Shown piece after piece: positions 17,712-27,054 of a stretch of DNA of 64,000 nucleotides. Source of the DNA: an uncultured Alphaproteobacteria bacterium. GTDB taxonomy: Bacteria > Pseudomonadota > Alphaproteobacteria > Caulobacterales > Caulobacteraceae. The notes under the pieces were generated by a model. It had not been told where the DNA came from and searched no databases. It saw only the letters and a program-made list of their open reading frames with translations. The translations under genes and the position numbers were made by a program. The DNA lies in NCBI GenBank assembly GCA_903909375.1, contig CAIVVM010000038.1:1-64000 (forward strand), in the 5' to 3' direction. How positions within the stretch are numbered: the stretch's first letter is position 1; every line of letters begins with the position of its first letter.

Positions 17712-19583
17712 TTAGTTGGGAAACAGCTCCGCGCCGTCATCCGCCATCGTGCGCACCAACAGACTGCGGTCGAGATATTGGTTGCGCCGTTCGCAGCTCG
17801 TCTCGGAGATCAGCAGGCAACTGTGACAGGCGGCGCCGTGGGTCGCCCGATCACCGCTGCGGTTGTCGGGTTCGTGGTCGGCGCAGACTGGATCATTGGA
17901 ACAGATGGAGAGGCGCTCAAGCGCGCTCTTCAGCAAGGCCGGGAAGCGAGGCGCCGCCGCGACGAGGCCGCCGAGCGTGCCCTGTGCGCCTGGCGTGGCG
18001 GTGTAGATCAGAATCCCGCAGCCATCATACGCACCAGCCGTCCGGCGGCTCGGCAGCGCATAGATCCGCTCCTTGAGAGAACTTGCGGGATAGCCGCAGT
18101 CCAGCGCGATCTCGCTCATGAGGGCGTGCGACAGGCTGTGGAGCAGGATGTAGGGCGTGCCCGGATAGTTCGGCGGCGACGTGGCGAAGCGCTTTTGCCA
18201 GTGCGCATGCCCGGCGAGCAGCTTGGCCTCACGCCCACCGACGGCGGCGGAGGCGAGCCACGCAGCGATGCGGGCAGGGTCGAAGTGGATGAACAGGCCC
18301 TCGCCAAACTGTTCGATCGCCGGGAGCCAATCAGCGCCCTGGCTGATCGGCGCGCCTCGCACTGCGAGCTGTATGTCCTCGAAATCACCCTCGCTGCTGG
18401 TCGGCGCGGCCTCGAAACGGGTGAAACCGTAGAGGCAGGAAACCTCCCTCAGCCGGTGAACTGCCACGAGGTTCAAGATCGGCGAAAGATCGATGTCGGT
18501 GACGCCAGCCCGCCAACGATCCGGGGCGAGAGTCTCCGCGTAGAGCTTGGCGTCGGGACGGTTGTGGCCGATCTGCGGTCGCCCACTGGCGAAGACCGCG
18601 AATTCCGCATGCTGGGGCGGCTTGCCGAGATCGACTTGTGCGTTTTCCTTCAAGGCGATCAACCGATCGAAGATGTCCTGGTCGTCGTAGGCGCCCAAGG
18701 TCGCCTTGATCTTCGCGTTGAACCTCTTGGCGAGCGCCACGTCCTCGACGCTGGCGACATCCGCCATCTCGCCCGCGACTTCACCTACCAGCCGCGAAAG
18801 CTCGTCCACCTCCGACGGCAGCGAGATCACCGTGTAGACCTGAGGGAAATAGGTGTTCGTGGCCGTCCGGGTCAGCAGCTTGAGGCTCTTCTCGCATCCA
18901 GCAGGATCGCGATCCTGAAGCCAAGGCCGTTCGCCCTTGCACTTGCCAAGTCGGCCGGGAAGGAAGAGATCCTTCAGCGATAGCCGCCGACCGCAGCCAC
19001 AGACGATGTTGGTGTCGGACGGGTCCGCGCTGGTGCCCCTCTCCTCCATCCACATCGGCTCGGCACAGCTCGTCACGCCATGGACCACATATCGCCAGTC
19101 GATGTCATCGAGGTGGCCGTCATCGCAGGCGCAGACGAAGCGTATGGGAGAGACTTCGCTCTTCCTGCCATCATCGAAGTGGAATCGGCGGCGCCCCTTC
19201 GGGTCCAGGTCGCCCCATTTGACGAGTTGACGGCGCCGCGACGCCTTCCCGCCTTCTCCGCCCAACTCGTCGGCCACGTCGCAGACGAACCAGCGGGGAA
19301 AGACGGGAGCGTCAACGCCGCTCGATGTGCCACGAACGCCCTCGACGACCTTCGGCGGTGTCCGGAGTGTCAGGTGCACGCCCTCCGGCAGTCTGTCCTG
19401 CGACCGCAGGAGCTGTTCCAGCCGGAAGCTCAGGCGAGGCTCATTGATGGTGCTGAAGCTGTCGCCGCTCATGTCCCAGCGCTCCAGTCCGCCCACGACG
19501 ACGGACCGCGTAGGAAGGTCAATCATCGCGCCGGGGCCGAAGGTCGAAACGAGCTGGCTGAGGCGTTGTTCGTTGCGGGCCAT
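17712..19583 (-). CDS. drmB: DISARM protein DrmB (DUF1998)
   Basis: 623 residues from ATG 19583, overlapping the drmA stop by one base (TGATG). The opening RLSQLVSTFGPGAMIDLP and the C-terminal DUF1998 region with paired cysteines (CHSCLLISETSCERRN) are typical of DrmB. In DISARM, DrmA and DrmB form the core complex that recognises and blocks incoming phage DNA in the cytoplasm. Further CxC/CxxC sites (FVCACDDGH, IVCGCGRR) suggest structural zinc. It is the last gene of the operon. The usual class 1 drmC (phospholipase D-like) is absent: the next thing is att-like site 2. Confidence 0.88.
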   Translation of the reverse strand: MARNEQRLSQLVSTFGPGAMIDLPTRSVVVGGLERWDMSGDSFSTINEPRLSFRLEQLLRSQDRLPEGVHLTLRTPPKVVEGVRGTSSGVDAPVFPRWFVCDVADELGGEGGKASRRRQLVKWGDLDPKGRRRFHFDDGRKSEVSPIRFVCACDDGHLDDIDWRYVVHGVTSCAEPMWMEERGTSADPSDTNIVCGCGRRLSLKDLFLPGRLGKCKGERPWLQDRDPAGCEKSLKLLTRTATNTYFPQVYTVISLPSEVDELSRLVGEVAGEMADVASVEDVALAKRFNAKIKATLGAYDDQDIFDRLIALKENAQVDLGKPPQHAEFAVFASGRPQIGHNRPDAKLYAETLAPDRWRAGVTDIDLSPILNLVAVHRLREVSCLYGFTRFEAAPTSSEGDFEDIQLAVRGAPISQGADWLPAIEQFGEGLFIHFDPARIAAWLASAAVGGREAKLLAGHAHWQKRFATSPPNYPGTPYILLHSLSHALMSEIALDCGYPASSLKERIYALPSRRTAGAYDGCGILIYTATPGAQGTLGGLVAAAPRFPALLKSALERLSICSNDPVCADHEPDNRSGDRATHGAACHSCLLISETSCERRNQYLDRSLLVRTMADDGAELFPN

Positions 19584-22500
19584 CAGAGATCGTCCGCATT
19601 GGCGATGGTGTAGCCGTTCGGGTCTTTCACCTTCATCCGGACGGCGGCCTCCACATCCCGCATAGAGCGCCCCGCCACAAATCGCTGGTGAGCGGCCGGC
19701 AGGCCTTCCAGGTCGGCCTCCAGAGGCTGGTGCAACAGGCGCTGGGGGCTCTTCTTGTGGCTGTAGGCAAAGGCGCTGCCTCCGACCGTTCGCTCCTCGG
19801 CAGTGTCGCGCCAATCCGTCATGATGCCATCGATCAGGGCGCCAAGCGTGGCGCGCCCTCCCGCGACGGCGGTTTCGGGCGCCCGGCTTACGATGAAGTC
19901 GCGGACCGCCTTGGCGACCTCCGGGTGGTTCACCAGCTCGCTGACAGCGGTGTCTGGAGTCATCGACGGATCCAGGTGTCGGGCAGCGCTCACTACGACG
20001 GCCGCCAACGCGCGATCAAGCGCGCGCGCCGCCCATGGCGTCACGCTGGTCGCTTCGACGGCGCGATAGAAGGTCCGGTGGAAATGGCCGAAGTGCTCGA
20101 AGTGCATCCGGTCGCGCGGCTTATGAAGGTTGAGCACCGGTACGACGAGGCCTGGCCTGTTGTGGTCGCGGCCGACCCGGCTGGTGGCCTGGATATATTC
20201 GGCGGCCGTCTTCGGTTGCCCCTGAACGAGCATCAAGCCGAGACGGGTGATGTCCAGGCCCACAGAGATCATGTTGGTGGCCAGCGCCACGTCGACGGTT
20301 TCTTCGCCCCTCAGGAATGGTGTTTCGAGGCGTTGTTTGGCCAAGGCGACCTTGTCGGTCGACTCGCGCGAGGTCAGCTCCATGACCAGTCCGATGGAGC
20401 GGTCCGCGAAAGGCTGGTCTTCAGGACTCTTTCGCCGGCGCCTGGTCCCGTAGCGGCCGGCGCGTTCGCGGACTTCGTCTTCCACGATACGGCGTGCGCC
20501 TCCCAGCTCACGCAGGGCGTTGAAGTAGCAGAGCGCAGTCAGATAGGGATCGGCGGGGCTCACCTCATCCCCGCGGGGCGGCTCGGCGACATAGGCGGCT
20601 TGGGCCGCCGCCAGGAGAGTCGTCAGAGCACGGAGGAACACGAGCTTCGGGCCGCGACCCTGCGCGGCAATGCCCATGTAGAGCCGTGCTGGATCCTGGC
20701 TTGAGGGCACTGTGCGGGCGAAAAAACTGTCGGTGCGATCGATCCCTGGTGGCGGGAATATCCGCGTAGTGGCTCGATCGAATAGAGCCTCGATCTGGTC
20801 CGTCGCTCGGCGCACCGTGGCGGTCGAGGCGACGATCTTGCAGCGGATACGGTGCCCCTCCCGATGGCGCTCCGTCAGTTGGTCAATAGCGGCTTCGTAG
20901 AGGCCGGCAACGGTGCCCAGCGGCCCTGAGATCAGGTGCAGCTCGTCCTGCACGATCAGGTCTGGCGGATCGAGCTTCCATCCATTGTCCAACGGTCGGC
21001 CTTCGCCGGGCTCCGCGGCACCGTAGAACCCGACCGCGGGGTCGAAGCGATCCACATGCCCGAAGAAGGCCCCGGTTTGCCCTTCCCACGGCAGAGCGGC
21101 AAACTTATCGACAGTCGCGATCAGGAAGGCAGGCAGCCGCCGATAGATCGGTTCATCAACAGTGAGGACAGGTAGTGGCCGCCCTCGGGTGAACTCGCAG
21201 GATATGTTGACGCAGCGGATCTCAAGGTTGGTCGGATTGACCACGTTCGGAACGCAATGGAACGAGTCCGGCGTGAACGGCGTGCCGCACCAGGGGCAGG
21301 CTTTGATCGGCGCGGGCGCCCGTTTGTCCTTGCCATCCTTGTAGCGCCGCACGCGGCCGAGGGCGGTGGTCTCGTCCGCCTTGCCCTTCTTGCCCATACG
21401 GTTCGGCGAAGCGTCGGATCCGACCCATAGACCGATCTCGATGGGCCAATCGCCCAGCAACCGCTGGCCGCGCGCATCTACATACTCGGGGTCCGTCCGC
21501 ATCAGCTCCAGCGCACAGATGACACCGGCGGCGCGGGCGAGCTGATCCAGCGTCAGCAGGCGCAAGGTGTAGCGCATGATCACTGCGACGCCGGCGCCGA
21601 GCACGCCCCCGGCGCGCAGGCGCCGCAGCGCGATCGTGAAGGCCGCGATCCCAAGATAGGCTTCCGTCTTGCCGCCGCCCGTCGGGAAGAAGAGCAGGTC
21701 GGCGATCTCGCGGTCAGGGTGTCGGCTGTCCGCCAGTCCCGAGAGATTCAGCAGAATGAAGGCGAGCTGGAACGGGCGCCACTCCGGCGTCCGCTGCTCG
21801 GCTGGGTCACCGTTCGGTCCTGCGTTGCGGCGGCGCGCGGCGCGGGCGACCGCCAGGTTCATGAAGGCGAAGGCGCGGCGCGCGGCCTCGCTGGAGGTCA
21901 GTACGTCGATCCCTGCGGCGATGCGCGCGCGGGCGATCTCCATCTCCTCTATGAGGGAACCGGCGGTCTCGCGACGCCGAGATGAGAGGTCGGCTAGCCC
22001 CGTTCTGCGTTCCCCGATCCACTCGCCATAGAGGTTCGGAAGCCCTTCCAGGGCGGCTTGCAGTGTGCTGGCATCGCGCCACGCCAGCTCGGCCAGCGCC
22101 TCCATGCCGAAGGTGACAGCCGCCTTCAGGCTGGCCTCTTCGTTGGGTGCCACCCGTTCAACCTCGGCGACTGGAAGCGGGTCGGTCCAAACGTGATCGA
22201 CCTTGCCGTCGCGATCCTGTTCGGGCGTCCACGCTGCGGCGGCGTTGCGCCCCACCGCCCACTCGCAGACATCCCGATAGTGCAGATCGGCAATGCGGAG
22301 GTCGGGATCGTTCGAGGTGAGGCCGGAGAGGTCCCGGCGCGCCTCGAAACCGGAGGGGCAAGTGAGTTCAAGTCGGGCCTGGAAGGCGTAGCCGATGTCC
22401 GCGTAGCGCCGGTGGATCTTGGCGTCTCTGCGGTTGACCAGAAAAACGGTGAGCGCCCTGACGCGTTTCGTGCCGCCATCTGTTGTCGGCACGTTGAACA

Positions 22501-23125
22501 CGCGCGCGTGGGTCTCAAGCACGAGCGCACCGCCCGGTCGCTGTTCTGACGCGCTCTCCGGAACGACGAAGGGATTCGAAGACCGACCGTCCCTGACCGG
22601 CAGGCGCAGCGTCCGGGTCTTGGCGACCCGGATCCACTCCACGTCGGGCCTCTTTGGCCGGCTGGCCGCGCCGTCTGCACCGGGCGGCGGATCGGGAGCC
22701 AGCAAGGCCAGCTCCATGGGCGGCTCGGTACGATAGTCGCCCCAGCACACCTTCGCCTCGATCTCGGTGACCGACGGATCGAGCAGGACGGTCAGGCCGA
22801 CGGACGACGGCAGGAACCGGCGGCGCGCGTTGGGCGCCTCGGGCTCGGTGTCGTCGCCGGCCGCGCCGCCGGCGCCTGCCGGATCGGGCTCCTCGACATC
22901 CAGCTCGCGCTCCTCAGGCTCACCGTCCTCGTCAGCTTCGTCCACGCCGTCGAGCGCCAGCTCATCCTCAGCGGGTGCCAGGAATCCAGTGAGATACCAG
23001 CGTGAGGGCTGCTCATTCAGCCGCTCGGCAGCCAGGTCTGCGTCCTCGGGATACGGCGTAGGACCCACAAGGTCGCGGCGAAAGGCGTTGACGATCCGGG
23101 CGCGGGTATCGAGCGAAGTGGTCAA
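19583..23125 (-). CDS. drmA: DISARM helicase DrmA
   Basis: 1180 residues. The N-terminal signature PSRWYLTGFLAPAEDE is characteristic of DrmA. Helicase motifs follow: Walker A FFPTGGGKTEAY near 478, a DELH box (IVQDELHLISGP) near 722, and a C-terminal helicase part with NMISVGLDITRLGLMLVQGQP and ATSRVGRD. It is the ATP-driven partner of DrmB. Translation seems to start at TTG 23125, which overlaps the drmMI stop (TTGA), implying coupling. The run of acidic residues near 60-90 (DEADEDGEPEERELDVEE) is a linker that may mimic DNA, which is only a guess. Confidence 0.88.
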   Translation of the reverse strand: MTTSLDTRARIVNAFRRDLVGPTPYPEDADLAAERLNEQPSRWYLTGFLAPAEDELALDGVDEADEDGEPEERELDVEEPDPAGAGGAAGDDTEPEAPNARRRFLPSSVGLTVLLDPSVTEIEAKVCWGDYRTEPPMELALLAPDPPPGADGAASRPKRPDVEWIRVAKTRTLRLPVRDGRSSNPFVVPESASEQRPGGALVLETHARVFNVPTTDGGTKRVRALTVFLVNRRDAKIHRRYADIGYAFQARLELTCPSGFEARRDLSGLTSNDPDLRIADLHYRDVCEWAVGRNAAAAWTPEQDRDGKVDHVWTDPLPVAEVERVAPNEEASLKAAVTFGMEALAELAWRDASTLQAALEGLPNLYGEWIGERRTGLADLSSRRRETAGSLIEEMEIARARIAAGIDVLTSSEAARRAFAFMNLAVARAARRRNAGPNGDPAEQRTPEWRPFQLAFILLNLSGLADSRHPDREIADLLFFPTGGGKTEAYLGIAAFTIALRRLRAGGVLGAGVAVIMRYTLRLLTLDQLARAAGVICALELMRTDPEYVDARGQRLLGDWPIEIGLWVGSDASPNRMGKKGKADETTALGRVRRYKDGKDKRAPAPIKACPWCGTPFTPDSFHCVPNVVNPTNLEIRCVNISCEFTRGRPLPVLTVDEPIYRRLPAFLIATVDKFAALPWEGQTGAFFGHVDRFDPAVGFYGAAEPGEGRPLDNGWKLDPPDLIVQDELHLISGPLGTVAGLYEAAIDQLTERHREGHRIRCKIVASTATVRRATDQIEALFDRATTRIFPPPGIDRTDSFFARTVPSSQDPARLYMGIAAQGRGPKLVFLRALTTLLAAAQAAYVAEPPRGDEVSPADPYLTALCYFNALRELGGARRIVEDEVRERAGRYGTRRRRKSPEDQPFADRSIGLVMELTSRESTDKVALAKQRLETPFLRGEETVDVALATNMISVGLDITRLGLMLVQGQPKTAAEYIQATSRVGRDHNRPGLVVPVLNLHKPRDRMHFEHFGHFHRTFYRAVEATSVTPWAARALDRALAAVVVSAARHLDPSMTPDTAVSELVNHPEVAKAVRDFIVSRAPETAVAGGRATLGALIDGIMTDWRDTAEERTVGGSAFAYSHKKSPQRLLHQPLEADLEGLPAAHQRFVAGRSMRDVEAAVRMKVKDPNGYTIANADDL

Positions 23126-26100
23126 AGGAGGGGTCCCGTCAGCCCGGCGTCATCCTGATCTTCGTCCTCATCGTCGTCAGATTCGGACGTAGGCATCAGA
23201 CCTGCCGCTCGCTCGGCAGCGGCACGCTCGGCGTTCAAGGCCAGAAGGCGCGCAAGTACCTCGTCCTTGAATGGTGTCGGCCAATCGAACCGGGTCTTAG
23301 CAGCTTTTCCCTCGTCTACTTCCTGCTCAACGAAATCCGCTGAAGCTCGATCGGCGAGGTCGTGCCAGCCGTACGCGACAAGTACGGCGCGATCGACAGC
23401 GTCGTGCAACCGACGCAGCTCCACGATTTCGGGAGCGGCTTGCGCGCGGGAGTGAAAGCGGTTGTAGGTCTTCGTCAGGCCTTCGGAGTTGAGGCGCATG
23501 AGGTTCGAGCGGTGGGCGTGATAGCTAAGTCCAGCGGCGTCGAGGTGCTCATTGGCAACGTACGATTTTGGAAAAGGGAATGTGGCGAAACAATCTGTAG
23601 GTATATATCTTTGATCATCCTTCATCGAAGCAGCAAATTTACGCGTCCATATCTCGTGAATTCTGCTTTGAAGTATTGAAAATGACGCAAAATCCTCAAG
23701 CGTAATCAAAATCAACGTGTGGGAATATACGTATCCTTTTTTTAGGAACGTGAACGAGACATGAGGTGAGGTTTGCGCGATCGCAATGATTCGCTCTAGC
23801 GGGGCAACCGCCGAATAAAGGCGGGTTCCAGGCCTTGCGTGCATCCACCAACGGTCTGGGTTTACGATTGAAGCTTGCTTCAGGCGGTCGGGCTTAACTT
23901 TTTCCTCTACAATCGCCATGAGGTCTGGCCACTTTTCCCGAACTTCGGTTTCTGGACGGGTGCCAAAGTTTATAACCCACCTGTTGTATCCCTGCTCAAC
24001 GTCTCCGTTGAGCTCTTCTCCTCCAATATATGGAAATATAACGTCAGCATTTGACGCTTGTTTCGAAAGCAGTCGATCCATTTCCGTTATACTTGTAGAT
24101 TTTCCCGTCAGCGAATTTTGATTGTCGAATGTAAATCCCATTCCTAGTACAACCGAACCCTGAAACGCCTTCCCGCGATTCTCAATTAGACGATCAGGAC
24201 TCCGATCAAAATCACCGGGAAGTAGATAAGCTGAAATTCGCCGAACCGGCTTGCCGTCGAGAAAAGCCTCCTCCGCCCGCGGGCCTTTCAAGAGGTGAAC
24301 GACCGAGACCACAACCGCTGCGTCGCCAGGCCACTTTAGTCGCCTAGTTGCGCGAACTATCGTGCCGCCGCCACCTAAAATCGTCGCGAGTCCGGTCGCG
24401 CGGGTATCCCCCTGACCGATGGTGTTGGTGGCAATCAAGCCAAACGCACCGTTCGACCTGAGCAGCGAGAAGGTACGAAGGAAGAAATGTGCGACTAGGT
24501 CGGCATTACCGTGGGCACCCTGATGTAGTGTTTGCAACCACGACAGATAACTCGGACGGTTGCCGGAAACAGTCGTATTTTTACCTGCAAAGGGAGGGTT
24601 GCCGACGATCGCATCGAAGCCCCCATTCTCGCGATTAAAGACCTCCGGAAACTCTACTGGCCAGTGCAAGGGGCGGCCCCAGCGACCAAATCTAGCCGTC
24701 GCAGCCAGGCGCGCCTCCAACCCTTCGTGCCAACCCACCTGGCCGATACCGTCGATGACTAGTCGGCGAAATTCGTCGAGTGCGGCCGTTCGGGCCTTCG
24801 GCTTCTCGCCGGCGAAAAATGCGGCGATCACACCGTCTCCAACCGAGCGTGCCACTGAAAGTCGAGCGTCCACGGCGCGGAGTTGAGGACGAAGCTCCGC
24901 CTCGATCGCGTCGTCAGCATGAGCGCGGATGCGTGCGCGGCCCTTTTCAGCCTCTTCGAGGTGCTGGCGCACCAACCCTCCCACCAGGGTCGGCGGCTTC
25001 GATCGGTCCCAATGGGTCGCGCCGATCTGGTCGAGGTCGAGTCCGACCAGACTGTCGCCGCACTTCAGGGCATGATCCAGGAAGGTGAATTCGTGGTCGC
25101 GCGCCAGAGTCGCGAGCCAGAGCGACAGGCGGGCGAGATCGACGGCGCGCGGGTTCCGATCCACGCCGTAGAGGCAGCGTTGCGCGACGAGCCGGCGGGC
25201 GTGCAGGTCCTCGTCCTCATCGGCAGGGATCGCGGGCCGCAAATCCGGCCAGTGCGCCCACGCTTGCACCAGCCGATCACCCAGCGCGCGGCACGCCTCC
25301 ACGAGGAAGGCGCCTGAACCCATAGCCGGATCGCAGACCTTGAGGTCGAGCACGTCGTCAGGTTTGGCGTCCGGCCCGATCCTCTCGAACGCTGGCTCCA
25401 GGGCATATTTGACGATCGGCGCAGTTAGGGAGCGTGGAGTGTAGTGGCTGCCGCTCCGTCGCCGCTCATCCGTAGGCTGGAGGATCGGTGTGACGGGCTC
25501 GATCGTCGCTTGACCCGGCGACCCGCGCGGATCGACCAACCGGCCCAAGGCAGCGCTGAGCTCGCCGGTGGTCGCCGCGGCTTCTACAGGCCGAGCCTCG
25601 GTCGCCGTAAGCGCGCGACCAACCTCTTCCTTGAGATGCTTGATTCGCGCCTTGCCCTTGAGCGCCACGAGCGCGTCCAGGTCCACGAACACGGGCGTTC
25701 GGTTGTTCTTGCCGGCCTTGATCGCCAGGGATCGCCCGCTCGCCAGCGCCGCCTCGAATCCCATCACGGTCTCGTAGACCGACCCGATCTGCTCCACGTC
25801 CAGCGTCCGATAGGAAAGGCGCTCGCGGCCACCGCCCCTCACGGCAAGTGTCATCAGCCCTTCGAGAATGCGCAGCAGGCAGCCATCGGACACCTCGGGG
25901 ACACGCGCCGCCTCGTCGGGAGTGGCGCGGCCCTCCAGAAACGGGAAGGCGTCGGGGTCGAACAGCTTGCCGCGCCTTGCCTGGACGAAGCGGGTGGGAT
26001 GTCCCGCGTAGATCAGCCTGAAGAGCGCCAGCAGCCGACCCCAGCCGCCCCGACGCTCATCCATCGTATCGGGGTTAAGGGCCGCATCCTCGACAAGCCG

Positions 26101-27054
26101 ACTATAGAGTCCACGGACCGAATAACTGCTCTCGTAGACGCGCACCGCGTCGAGATCGGTCCGTGACGGCAGCAGGTCCCGATCCTCGGCATAGAGGACG
26201 AACACCAGCCGCATGAGCACGGTCAGGAGCCCCTCGTAAAGGTGGCCTGGCTGGTCGGCGGCAAGCTTCCGGATCAGGTCCCGCTCGGCGGCGTCGAACC
26301 CCCGCAGCAACTCGAACAGGGCGCCGAGCACCTGTTCCGACAGGCGTGTGGACACGGCCGCCTGGGCCTCACGGCTTTCCACCAACAGCGCCGGGAGACG
26401 GAGATTGTCAGCGTCGTTGAAGAGGCGATAGGTGCCAAGGAGAAGCTTCAGACCACCCAGCATCGGTCTACCGGCAACGGCCGCCAGCGGGCGTATCGGG
26501 AAGGTCATGTGGCCCGATGTTTCGCCGCGAGGGGCGTAGGTCAGGCGGATAGCGTCATCGGCGATGGTCAGTCCCGCGAAGACGCCGGTCTCGCGGAGCA
26601 ACCGCTCGAAGCGTTGCTGGGGTTTCGCCTCCCATCCGTCGAGGCCGCGCCGCTCGTCCAGGCTCACGCCCGGGGGCTCCACGGTCACCAGCAACTGCCA
26701 GGGCGAAGGCCCGATCCCCAATTCACGAACAGCCCAAGTCGGCCGCAGCGTGATTCCATGCTCGGGCAAATGCACTTCCAGACATGGGTCGAGGTCCGGG
26801 CCATCTGGGGCACCGGCCACCTGATCCGCTCGCCAACCCAGGACCGTTTGCACGAAGGCCCAGGGGTCCGAGATCGCGGGTCCGTCGCCATCCACATCAA
26901 TCAGCTCGGCGGCCTCGGCGGTGTGGATCGGCCCCTGCGCCGTCGGTTCAAGGCCTAGATTCTTCAGAACGGACGGCGCTACCACGAGGCCCACCGGCCG
27001 GACATGGTCCAACCATTCGAGCGTCGGATCGCGATCGAAGTCGGCACCACTCAT
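23122..27054 (-). CDS. drmMI: DISARM class 1 adenine-N6 DNA methyltransferase DrmMI
   Basis: 1310 residues from ATG 27054, which overlaps the drmD stop as ATGA; a GTG at 27069 is an alternative. SAM-binding motif I is VCDPAMGSGAFLVEACRA near 575, and the catalytic motif is NPPFAGKNT near 819. This layout is that of the large Eco57I/BREX-like adenine methylases. In class 1 DISARM it marks host DNA as self. The second half has a patch with lower GC around 23560-24240 (codons ending in A/T), which suggests that the target-recognition region has been exchanged. Confidence 0.87.
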   Translation of the reverse strand: MSGADFDRDPTLEWLDHVRPVGLVVAPSVLKNLGLEPTAQGPIHTAEAAELIDVDGDGPAISDPWAFVQTVLGWRADQVAGAPDGPDLDPCLEVHLPEHGITLRPTWAVRELGIGPSPWQLLVTVEPPGVSLDERRGLDGWEAKPQQRFERLLRETGVFAGLTIADDAIRLTYAPRGETSGHMTFPIRPLAAVAGRPMLGGLKLLLGTYRLFNDADNLRLPALLVESREAQAAVSTRLSEQVLGALFELLRGFDAAERDLIRKLAADQPGHLYEGLLTVLMRLVFVLYAEDRDLLPSRTDLDAVRVYESSYSVRGLYSRLVEDAALNPDTMDERRGGWGRLLALFRLIYAGHPTRFVQARRGKLFDPDAFPFLEGRATPDEAARVPEVSDGCLLRILEGLMTLAVRGGGRERLSYRTLDVEQIGSVYETVMGFEAALASGRSLAIKAGKNNRTPVFVDLDALVALKGKARIKHLKEEVGRALTATEARPVEAAATTGELSAALGRLVDPRGSPGQATIEPVTPILQPTDERRRSGSHYTPRSLTAPIVKYALEPAFERIGPDAKPDDVLDLKVCDPAMGSGAFLVEACRALGDRLVQAWAHWPDLRPAIPADEDEDLHARRLVAQRCLYGVDRNPRAVDLARLSLWLATLARDHEFTFLDHALKCGDSLVGLDLDQIGATHWDRSKPPTLVGGLVRQHLEEAEKGRARIRAHADDAIEAELRPQLRAVDARLSVARSVGDGVIAAFFAGEKPKARTAALDEFRRLVIDGIGQVGWHEGLEARLAATARFGRWGRPLHWPVEFPEVFNRENGGFDAIVGNPPFAGKNTTVSGNRPSYLSWLQTLHQGAHGNADLVAHFFLRTFSLLRSNGAFGLIATNTIGQGDTRATGLATILGGGGTIVRATRRLKWPGDAAVVVSVVHLLKGPRAEEAFLDGKPVRRISAYLLPGDFDRSPDRLIENRGKAFQGSVVLGMGFTFDNQNSLTGKSTSITEMDRLLSKQASNADVIFPYIGGEELNGDVEQGYNRWVINFGTRPETEVREKWPDLMAIVEEKVKPDRLKQASIVNPDRWWMHARPGTRLYSAVAPLERIIAIAQTSPHVSFTFLKKGYVYSHTLILITLEDFASFSILQSRIHEIWTRKFAASMKDDQRYIPTDCFATFPFPKSYVANEHLDAAGLSYHAHRSNLMRLNSEGLTKTYNRFHSRAQAAPEIVELRRLHDAVDRAVLVAYGWHDLADRASADFVEQEVDEGKAAKTRFDWPTPFKDEVLARLLALNAERAAAERAAGLMPTSESDDDEDEDQDDAGLTGPLL

